Source of the DNA: AC-52 sp044870295
GTDB lineage: Bacteria; Actinomycetota; UBA4738
Direction of reading: 5' to 3'
Assembly (NCBI GenBank): GCA_044870295.1
Contig: JBIOYQ010000079.1
Span: 1 to 18,870 of the forward strand
Length of the DNA: 18,870 nt
The notes under the pieces were generated by a model that was not told the DNA's origin, searched no databases, and was given only the letters and a program-made list of their open reading frames with translations. The position numbers and the translations under genes were made by a program. Shown here one piece after another: positions 1 through 5,608 of the stretch; the first letter of the stretch is position 1; each line of letters opens with the position of its first letter.

Positions 1-35
1 TACCTCGCATCCGCCGAGCCGAACGTAACGGGAAG

Positions 36-692
36 ATGAAGCGAGCTCTCAGGCTGGCGCATTTCTGGACGCACTTCTGGCCTGGCGACTCAAATGCATG
101 GTACTTCCGTATCAGCTTGCTCATCGAGTCAGGCGAGTTCGCGGCAGCCGAACCCGTGATACGCGAAGCCATGTGGCGTCATCCAGCAGAAACGCTTTAC
201 CAAACACAGTTGGTCGAAAATCTGCTCTGGCGCGAACGCGTTGACGATGCTCGAGAGGCTGTTCGAGACCTTGCCGCCGCACACCCGACATCGCCTCTAG
301 CCGCCTGCTGTCTCGGTTATATCGCTTGGCAAGAACGAGATCGGGACGAATACCAGCGGCGGGCGCTCCATGCACTCGAAGCGGTGGAGGCTTCTGACCC
401 TCCATGGCACGGGGAAATCGTCCAGCGCATCGCCCTCATGCTGCTTCGTATGGACATGCAAGAGCGAGCGATCGAGTTCCTTCGAAAGGCCGCGGAGGGA
501 AACGACTACGACGCTGGACCTCTACTCTTGCTTGGTGTGCTCATCGAAGCCAAGGACACAGAGTATGCCGATCGGCTCCTCCAGGAAGCTAGGAGCCTCA
601 TTCGCAACGACACCTTCTTCGAGCGACACGCCTCTATCTTGCGAGAGGCATATGGGCATGCGCCTGAGGATCGCGCGAGTGTGAACACGTGA
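36..692 (+). CDS. TPR-like helical repeat protein, probably 5'-truncated by window edge
   Basis: The product is an all-helical protein with repeated paired-helix patterns typical of tetratricopeptide repeats, for example W-F-R-I-x-L-L-I-E-S-G-E-F-x-x-A near residues 23-38 and L-L-L-G-V-L-I-E-A-K near 163-172. TPR proteins are usually protein-binding scaffolds, and no catalytic domain is visible. The first ATG is at 36, but the frame stays open to the window edge with no stop, and the protein seems to begin inside a repeat. The real start is therefore probably upstream. The stop codon overlaps the GTG of the next gene by 4 bp (GTGA). Three sampled 60-base rows give 52-63% GC against about 72% in the next gene, and it uses codons such as ATA, CTA and TTG that the neighbours avoid. 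It may be of different origin from the catabolic genes that follow. TPR assignment is by pattern only. Confidence 0.72.
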   Translation: MKRALRLAHFWTHFWPGDSNAWYFRISLLIESGEFAAAEPVIREAMWRHPAETLYQTQLVENLLWRERVDDAREAVRDLAAAHPTSPLAACCLGYIAWQERDRDEYQRRALHALEAVEASDPPWHGEIVQRIALMLLRMDMQERAIEFLRKAAEGNDYDAGPLLLLGVLIEAKDTEYADRLLQEARSLIRNDTFFERHASILREAYGHAPEDRASVNT

Positions 693-1519
693 GTCCGTTT
701 CGCGGGTCGGCGGGAGCCACGAAGGATTGGAAGAACTTCCGCTTCGAGGTGATCGAGGATCGCGTCGGCACCATCACGTTCACCCGTCCCGACAAGCTCA
801 ACGCGCTCACGTTCGATGTGTACGCGGACCTTCGCGACCTGCTGGCCGAGCTGCCTCTGCGCGAGGACATCCGCGCCCTCATCATCACCGGAACCGGGCG
901 AGGGTTCTGCTCGGGCGGGGATGTGCACGAGATCATCGGCGAGCTGGTGAAGATGGGACCGCGCGACCTGCTCGACTTCACGCGCATGACCGGCTCGGTG
1001 GTGCAGCGGATGCGCGACTGCCCCATCCCGATCATCGCCGCAGTCAACGGGATCGCGGCCGGCGCGGGGGCGGTCATCGCCCTGGCGGCGGACTTCCGGC
1101 TGCTGGCGAGGTCGGCCTCGTTTTCGTTCCTCTTCACCCGGGTAGGACTGGCCGGCGCCGACATGGGCTCGGCGTACCTGCTGCCCCGGCTGGTCGGATC
1201 CGGCCGGGCCATGGAGCTGTTGATGCTCGGGGAGAAGGTGGAGGCGGAGCGGGCGGTCCAGATCGGGCTGGCGACCTCGGCGGTAGATGATGGCGCGCTC
1301 GCACCACAAGCGCGGGACCTGGCCCGAAAACTGGCCGCGGGGCCCGCGCTGGCGTTCGCCACCACCAAGATGCTGCTCTGGAGAGAGCTGGACATGGACC
1401 TGGCCGGCGCCCTGGAGCTGGAGGCCATGGCCCAGGCGCTCTTGATGAAGACCGATGATCATGCCGAGTTCTACGAGGCCTTCAAAGCGGGGAGGGATCC
1501 GAAGTGGAGCGGCCGTTGA
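689..1519 (+). CDS. Enoyl-CoA hydratase/isomerase (crotonase) family protein, anthraniloyl-CoA pathway type
   Basis: This 276-aa protein has full crotonase length and fold signatures: R-P-D-K-L-N-A-L near residues 33-40, the oxyanion-hole segment G-F-C-S-G-G-D (72-78), and A-A-V-N-G-I-A-A-G-A-G (117-127). The two glutamates used by classical enoyl-CoA hydratases (Glu144 and Glu164 of the rat enzyme) align with Val129 and Phe149, so textbook hydration is unlikely. From memory, crotonases in 2-aminobenzoyl-CoA/salicylyl-CoA clusters share the same F-L-F-T-R-V-G-L-A-G-x-D-M-G segment, which is seen here at 147-160. The likely role is a ring-opening, isomerising or hydrolytic step on an alicyclic CoA thioester. 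GTG at 689 is the only plausible start and overlaps the preceding stop. The next gene begins 16 bp before this one ends, so the two are probably co-translated. Confidence 0.93.
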   Translation: MSPFRGSAGATKDWKNFRFEVIEDRVGTITFTRPDKLNALTFDVYADLRDLLAELPLREDIRALIITGTGRGFCSGGDVHEIIGELVKMGPRDLLDFTRMTGSVVQRMRDCPIPIIAAVNGIAAGAGAVIALAADFRLLARSASFSFLFTRVGLAGADMGSAYLLPRLVGSGRAMELLMLGEKVEAERAVQIGLATSAVDDGALAPQARDLARKLAAGPALAFATTKMLLWRELDMDLAGALELEAMAQALLMKTDDHAEFYEAFKAGRDPKWSGR

Positions 1520-1989
1520 GCGACGACGCGTTGCCTGAGCCTCAACCCAAGACCATCCCGACGCACACCCCCCACCTCATCCTCAACCCGGCGTGGCTTC
1601 CGCCGGCCGTGGGGTTCGCCCACGTGGTCGTCCCGACGTCGGGCCTGCTCGTGTTTCTGGGTGGACAGGCGGGGCACCGGCCCGACGGGGCGCTGGCCGG
1701 CGAGTCGCTGCTGGAGCAGCTGGATCAAGCCTGCTCGAACCTGGTCGAGGCATTGGCCGCGGCCGGCGGCGCGCCGGAGCACCTGGTGTCGATGCAACTG
1801 TTCGTGACCGACGCGGAGGAGTACCGGTCCAGCCTGGACGACGTTGGCGAGATCTGGCGCCGCCACTTTGGCCGTCACTACCCCGCGATGGCGCTGCTCG
1901 AAGTGAAGGGGCTCATGGATCCCCAGGCGAGGGTGGAGCTCATGGGCGTGGCGGTCGTGCCCGATCGTCCTTGGGCGCACCCGGCGTAG
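1504..1989 (+). CDS. RidA/YjgF family protein
   Basis: This 161-aa protein contains the RidA (YjgF/YER057c/UK114) core from about residue 38 to 156, including F-L-G-G-Q-A-G, Q-A-C-S-N-L-V-E-A-L-A-A-A-G-G, V-S-M-Q-L-F-V-T-D and the final V-E-L-M-G-V-A-V-V. RidA proteins hydrolyse enamines and imines. In an anthraniloyl-CoA-like pathway, the dearomatised 2-amino-cyclohexene-type product is such an enamine, so a deaminating or product-guiding role fits. The arginine that classic RidA uses to hold the substrate carboxylate (normally P-A-R-S) is Met129 here (H-Y-P-A-M-A), so the substrate or activity probably differs. The start is GTG 1504, with GGAGG at 1491-1495 eight bases upstream. It overlaps the crotonase stop. 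A TTG at 1516 is a less likely alternative. Confidence 0.92.
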   Translation: MERPLSDDALPEPQPKTIPTHTPHLILNPAWLPPAVGFAHVVVPTSGLLVFLGGQAGHRPDGALAGESLLEQLDQACSNLVEALAAAGGAPEHLVSMQLFVTDAEEYRSSLDDVGEIWRRHFGRHYPAMALLEVKGLMDPQARVELMGVAVVPDRPWAHPA

Positions 1990-1993
1990 CCGG
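1981..1993. terminator. Short hairpin between convergent genes, possible bidirectional terminator
   Basis: CCGGC (1981-1985), GTA loop, GCCGG (1989-1993) forms a perfect 5-bp stem that includes the RidA stop codon. It lies in the 10-bp gap before the convergent acyl-CoA dehydrogenase gene ends. There is no T-run on either side, so an intrinsic terminator function is uncertain. Confidence 0.25.
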
Positions 1994-1999
1994 CTAGCG

Positions 2000-3196
2000 T
2001 TAGTTGATGCTCGACCCGCGGGTGCGGCGAAACAACTCGCGGGCGATGATCTCGCGCTGGATTTCGCTGGTGCCCTCGTAGATCCGCGGGGCCCGGACCT
2101 CCCGGTACAACCGCTCCAACAGATGGCCGCGTTGCAGGCCGGTCGCGCCGTGGATCTGGAGCGCGGCGTCCACGACGAACTGAGCGGTCTCGGTCGCCGC
2201 GAGCTTCGCCATGGCCGACCGAAGGGTCAGGCCGTCGGACTCGGTGTCGTACGTGACGGCGGCCTCGTACACCAGCAGCCAGGCGGCGACGGTTCGCGTC
2301 GCCATCTCTGCCAGGAGGTGCGACACGGCCTGGAACTCCCGGATGGGCTTGCCGAACGCCTGCCGGTGGTCGGCATGCTCGGTAGCGGCCTCCAGTGCCG
2401 CCTCGGCCAACCCGACGGCGAAGGCGCCGACGCTGGGTCGGAAGAGGTCGAGCGTTGCCATGGCCACCTTGAACCCGGCGTCGACCTCGCCGAGCACGTG
2501 GTCGTTGGGAACGCGGACGCCGTCGAGCTCCAACCTGCCGACGGGGTGCGGGGCCAGCAGCTCGATCGGCTCGCCGGAGAGGCCGGCGCTGTCGCCGGGC
2601 ACGACGAACGCGGTCACCCCGCGGGCCTTCGCGTCGGGCGTGGTCCGGGCGAACAGCACGTAGACGTCGGCGTCGGGCGCGTTCGAGATCCAGGCCTTCT
2701 GGCCGGTCAACCGCCAGTCGTCGCCGTCGCGCGACGCGATGGTCTCGATCGCGCCGGCGTCGGAGCCGTGCTCGGGCTCGGTGAGCGCCAGGGCGCCGAC
2801 CGCTTCCCCGCGCGCCAGCGGCACGACGTACCGGGAGACCAGCTCGTCGGTCCCCGACTGGAGGATCGGGTAGCCGCCCAGACCCTGCATGGCGAGGGCC
2901 GTCTCCGCCTCCACGCACTCCATCGCCAAGGCCTCGCGGAGCAGGCACAGCTCGACGGCCGACACGTCCTGGTCCTGCACGCCTCCCACCCGCTTCGGGA
3001 ACAACCGAGCCAAAATCCCCTGGTCTCCCAGCGCCTTGACCAGCGCCCGGTTGACTCGCCCCTCGGGGCCGGAGCGGGCGATCGGCTCGAGCACCTCGCG
3101 GGCGAGCCGCCGATCCTCGTCGAAGCGATGGCGTCGCTGTTCGTCCAGGGAGAAGACCGGGGACACGGCACCCGTAGTACCACGCTCGCGGGCCAC
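2000..3196 (-). CDS. Acyl-CoA dehydrogenase family protein
   Basis: This 398-aa protein is a full-length flavin-dependent acyl-CoA dehydrogenase. Visible motifs are A-L-A-L-T-E-P-E-H-G-S-D-A-G (flavin-contact region, middle domain), G-Q-K-A-W-I-S-N-A, R-Q-A-F-G-K-P-I-x-x-F-Q, A-L-Q-I-H-G-A-T-G and the C-terminal I-Y-E-G-T-S-E-I-Q-R. In the last motif Glu374 occupies the catalytic-base position of the short/medium-chain family. It would alpha,beta-desaturate a CoA thioester and pass electrons to ETF. In this neighbourhood it plausibly oxidises the reduced alicyclic CoA intermediates or the ring-opened product. The start used is GTG 3196. A GTG at 3166 (giving V-S-P-V-F-S-L-D-E-Q) is an alternative, and neither has a clear ribosome binding site. 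It is divergent from the ligase gene and convergent with the RidA gene. Confidence 0.93.
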   Translation of the reverse strand: MARERGTTGAVSPVFSLDEQRRHRFDEDRRLAREVLEPIARSGPEGRVNRALVKALGDQGILARLFPKRVGGVQDQDVSAVELCLLREALAMECVEAETALAMQGLGGYPILQSGTDELVSRYVVPLARGEAVGALALTEPEHGSDAGAIETIASRDGDDWRLTGQKAWISNAPDADVYVLFARTTPDAKARGVTAFVVPGDSAGLSGEPIELLAPHPVGRLELDGVRVPNDHVLGEVDAGFKVAMATLDLFRPSVGAFAVGLAEAALEAATEHADHRQAFGKPIREFQAVSHLLAEMATRTVAAWLLVYEAAVTYDTESDGLTLRSAMAKLAATETAQFVVDAALQIHGATGLQRGHLLERLYREVRAPRIYEGTSEIQREIIARELFRRTRGSSIN

Positions 3197-3200
3197 TCGC

Positions 3201-3206
3201 TACGAT
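3201..3206 (+). promoter_or_regulatory. Likely -10 element of the ligase gene
   Basis: TACGAT fits the TANNNT consensus and lies 40 bp before the ligase ATG, predicting a leader of about 34 nt that contains the ribosome binding site. No convincing -35 hexamer is visible 16-18 bp upstream. It sits only 4 bp from the GTG of the divergent dehydrogenase gene. Confidence 0.4.
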
Positions 3207-3215
3207 GGCCTGGCG

Positions 3216-3234
3216 GTTCGACGACGTTCGACGA
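3216..3234 (+). repeat. Two 9-bp direct repeats in the ligase leader
   Basis: GTTCGACGA occurs at 3216-3224 and again at 3226-3234, a 10-bp period, just before the AAGGAG ribosome binding site (3234-3239). The helical-turn spacing could mark a regulator site or a leader structure. Function is unknown. Confidence 0.4.
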
Positions 3235-3246
3235 AGGAGACCGGCC

Positions 3247-4608
3247 ATGGCGGACTCGCCTTACTGGAACCCCCGGCACGAAACGATGCCCCGCGATCAG
3301 GTGGAGGCCCTGCAGGTCCGGAAGCTGCGCAACCTGGTCGACTGGGCCGACAGCCAGGTCCCCTGGCAGTCGAAGCGCCTGCGCGACGCCGGGGTGACGG
3401 CCGACTCGATCCAGTCGCTCGACGACCTGCGCCGCATTCCCCTCATGACCCGCGACGACTGGATGCAGGGCCAGCTGGAGGAGCCACCCTTCGGAACGAA
3501 CGTGGCCGCGCCCAAGGACTCGGCCATCCGGTACCACATGACCTCGGGCACCACCGGGAAGACGCCCATCCGGGTCCTCGACAGCATGCGCGACTGGGAA
3601 TGGATCGCTGAGATGTGGTGCTACGGGCTGTGGGGGTTCGGGGTCCGACCCTCGGACATACTGTTCGTGGCGTTCGGGTACTCCACGTTCATCGGCTTCT
3701 GGGGGCTGCACTACGCCGGGGAGAAGCTGGGTTGCCTGACGCTCCCGGGTGGAGCGATGGCCACCGATCAGCGGGTGCGGCAGCTCGTGGAGATGGGCGC
3801 GACGGTGGTGGCGTCCACGCCGACCTATGCCTTGCGTATGGCCCAGGAGGCCAAGGCCCTCGGCATCGACCTGGCGTCCAGCTCCGTGCAGCGCCTGATC
3901 CTGTCGGGCGAGCCGGCCGGCTCCATCCCGGCCACCAAGAAGCTCATCGAGGAGGAGTGGGGGGCGAAGGCGGGCGACACCGCCGGCATGACCGAGCTGG
4001 GCACGATCATGATCTTCGAGTGCGAGGAGCAACCCGGGGGAACGCACATCATCGAGGACAGCTACATCGAGGAGGTCCTCGACCCCGAGACGTCCGAACC
4101 GGTCTCCTACGGCGAGCTGGGCGAGCGCGTGGTCACCTCGTTCGGCCGGGGATTCATCCCGGTGCTGCGCTATCGCACGCGCGACTTCGTGGTGAAGGTC
4201 CCGGGCTCCACCTGCGGGTGCGGGCGGACCTGGGACCTCTACGAGGGAGGCATCAGGGGCCGGGTCGATGACATGAAGCTGGTCCGCGGGACCAATGTCT
4301 ACCCGCGAGCCGTGGAGGCCATCATCCGAGAGCACGCCGAGGTCGACGAGTTCCAGATCCACCTCTTCACCGAAGAGGGGCGCCGGGACGAGATCGAGAT
4401 CCTCGTGGAGATCCCCGGCGAAGGGGTCGACGCCAATGCACTGCTGCAGCAGCTGGGGAAGGAGCTGGCCGAGTCGCACGAAGGGTTGCGGTTCGGGGTG
4501 CGCCAGGCTGAGAACGGCAGCCTTCCCCGCTTCGAGCTGAAGGCGAAGCGATTGGTGGATGAACGCATCGTGATCGGGACCGAGGGGGAACGGAGGTCGC
4601 AGGCATGA
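3247..4608 (+). CDS. PaaK-like AMP-forming aryl/acyl-CoA ligase
   Basis: This 453-aa protein belongs to the phenylacetate-CoA ligase branch of the ANL superfamily, which makes acyl-CoA from a carboxylic acid, ATP and CoA through an acyl-adenylate. Motifs are T-S-G-T-T-G-K-T-P (residues 99-107, ATP-binding loop), A-G-M-T-E-L-G (246-252), Y-R-T-R-D (A8-like hinge region), C-G-C-G-R-T-W (323-329) and the C-terminal G-T-N-V-Y-P-R-A-V-E. Start ATG 3247 is chosen because AAGGAG at 3234-3239 is ideally spaced. A longer reading from 3205 has no such site and lies within a few bases of the likely -10. Given the monooxygenase and crotonase nearby, an aromatic acid such as 2-aminobenzoate or a substituted benzoate is the likely substrate. 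The 2-aminobenzoate ligases I know are of the benzoate-CoA ligase type, so this is inference. It overlaps the next gene by ATGA. Confidence 0.9.
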   Translation: MADSPYWNPRHETMPRDQVEALQVRKLRNLVDWADSQVPWQSKRLRDAGVTADSIQSLDDLRRIPLMTRDDWMQGQLEEPPFGTNVAAPKDSAIRYHMTSGTTGKTPIRVLDSMRDWEWIAEMWCYGLWGFGVRPSDILFVAFGYSTFIGFWGLHYAGEKLGCLTLPGGAMATDQRVRQLVEMGATVVASTPTYALRMAQEAKALGIDLASSSVQRLILSGEPAGSIPATKKLIEEEWGAKAGDTAGMTELGTIMIFECEEQPGGTHIIEDSYIEEVLDPETSEPVSYGELGERVVTSFGRGFIPVLRYRTRDFVVKVPGSTCGCGRTWDLYEGGIRGRVDDMKLVRGTNVYPRAVEAIIREHAEVDEFQIHLFTEEGRRDEIEILVEIPGEGVDANALLQQLGKELAESHEGLRFGVRQAENGSLPRFELKAKRLVDERIVIGTEGERRSQA

Positions 4609-4823
4609 CCCACGAGATGAAGAACCTGATGGACGCCGACCTCGCGGAGCCCGAGGCCATGCTGGTGGATGTGTACCGCCAGCTGGCTAGGACGCTGGAG
4701 ATGTACGGCGAGGACCTCCCACCCTTCGCCCGGCGCACCAGCCTGAAGGCGCTGGCCGCTCTGTGGCAGGTAATGAACGGCCTCGACATGGACCCCGGGC
4801 ACCTGTATCACGTCGGCGTTTAG
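4605..4823 (+). CDS. Small conserved-looking protein of unknown function (72 aa)
   Basis: The ATG overlaps the ligase stop (ATGA) and has GGAGG at 4592-4596, eight bases upstream, so translation is well supported. The protein is acidic and almost entirely helical by composition (E-A-M-L-V-D-V-Y-R-Q-L-A-R-T-L-E, then S-L-K-A-L-A-A-L-W-Q-V-M-N-G-L-D). It has no Cys, signal peptide or membrane segment. I do not recognise the family. Translational coupling suggests it works with, or stabilises, the ligase, or is an accessory subunit of the CoA pathway. Confidence 0.8.
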   Translation: MTHEMKNLMDADLAEPEAMLVDVYRQLARTLEMYGEDLPPFARRTSLKALAALWQVMNGLDMDPGHLYHVGV

Positions 4824-5202
4824 GGCCTGGGTTGTCCGCGAGCGTGGCCCGGGTGGTTCTGGCCTCGATCCCTGCGGGTGGCTTCGCTGCCCTGGGGATC
4901 TGGAAGTGGCGAGCCACAAGACGGAGCGCCGGGATCTTGGAACGAGATGGCCGCTTTCCTCAAAACGCCATGAAGCTCCTGGTCTGGCGATCGTACTCCC
5001 GGGCTCTCTTCGATCTCGGTCTCAGCGGACACTGCTGGGCCGGACCTTCCTGGGCCTGACTCCCCAGGTTCGCGCACTCAGGAGGGATCCGCGGTTCCGC
5101 CAGGTCCGGCGTGAAACAAGGGCCTGGATCCTGTGACCTGGCCGTTCCCTTCGTAGCAACCCCCACTCGGCTAAGACACCGCCCTTCGACGCAACCGACA
5201 GC

Positions 5203-5227
5203 GCTCCCCTACTGATCGCGGGGTAGC
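5203..5227 (+). other. Imperfect hairpin upstream of the zinc-ribbon gene
   Basis: GCTCCCC (5203-5209) can pair with GGGGTAGC (5220-5227), allowing one bulged T. No T-run follows. It may be a leader or terminator-like structure, or chance in GC-rich DNA. Confidence 0.3.
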
Positions 5228-5232
5228 TTCGA

Positions 5233-5245
5233 TCACCCGAGGTGA
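5233..5245 (+). other. Perfect 5-bp-arm inverted repeat upstream of the zinc-ribbon gene
   Basis: TCACC-CGA-GGTGA is a perfect inverted repeat 73 bp before the ATG of the zinc-ribbon gene, immediately after the preceding hairpin. It could be an operator or an RNA hairpin. There is no further evidence. Confidence 0.3.
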
Positions 5246-5317
5246 GGGGAAGTTCGCGCGCTCCTCAACTTTCGACCGGCATTCCGTCGATCCAAAGAGG
5301 AGAGGGAGGGGATTCAC

Positions 5318-5608
5318 ATGTTCCGATGCACCGCTTGCGGGACCCGTCTCAGTGGTGAGGCGACCCGGTGCTGGCTGTGCCACGCGGCTGCTCCTGTGGC
5401 CGTGGAGGCGAACGCCGTGGAGCTGCCCTCGGACGTCATCCCCGTGGAGCACGTGTGGGCCGGTCCGCTGGACCGCACGAGCGAGCACGGCGACCCCGAT
5501 CCCGTCGCGGCCGCGATCCTGGGCCGTCATGGGCGGCACATGACGTTCGGGCAGCGGGTGTCCGGCTACGTCCTCCACGCACTGGGGCGGCGACAGACCG
5601 TCACGTAG
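5318..5608 (+). CDS. Small zinc-ribbon protein (96 aa)
   Basis: The N-terminus carries a clear four-cysteine zinc ribbon: C4-x2-C7 and C18-x2-C21, followed by H22. The remaining 70 residues have low complexity, then a basic C-terminal helix (F-G-Q-R-V-S-G-Y-V-L-H-A-L-G-R-R). GGAGG at 5305-5309 is eight bases from ATG 5318. I do not recognise a specific family. Similar small ribbons occur as rubredoxin-like, nucleic-acid-binding or enzyme-accessory proteins. Its last 8 bp overlap the 3' end of the convergent monooxygenase gene, so both stop codons lie in the shared segment. Whether it belongs functionally to the CoA pathway is unknown. Confidence 0.8.
   Translation: MFRCTACGTRLSGEATRCWLCHAAAPVAVEANAVELPSDVIPVEHVWAGPLDRTSEHGDPDPVAAAILGRHGRHMTFGQRVSGYVLHALGRRQTVT

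Larger units (their letters stand above)
4824..5317. other. Gene-free stretch with lower GC, only weak structure
   Basis: This 494-bp interval follows the ligase operon and precedes the zinc-ribbon gene. Several short open frames cross it on both strands, but none has a ribosome binding site or a recognisable product. One rightward frame around 4845-5040 contains a hydrophobic run followed by basic residues (V-A-R-V-V-L-A-S-I-P-A-G-G-F-A-A-L-G), which could be a decayed membrane-anchored protein. It also holds two small inverted repeats near its right end. I see no tRNA, IS end or clear terminator. Confidence 0.55.

Noticed and set aside
3205..3246. Upstream ATG at 3205 extending the ligase by 14 residues
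   Set aside because: It overlaps the likely -10 and has no ribosome binding site, while ATG 3247 has AAGGAG at ideal spacing.
1878..3248. Long minus-strand frame covering the dehydrogenase region
   Set aside because: It is rich in Arg/Gly/Pro and out of frame with the real acyl-CoA dehydrogenase, which carries all family motifs.
4906..5136. Short plus-strand frame in the gene-free stretch
   Set aside because: It has no ribosome binding site, no recognisable sequence and unlikely composition.
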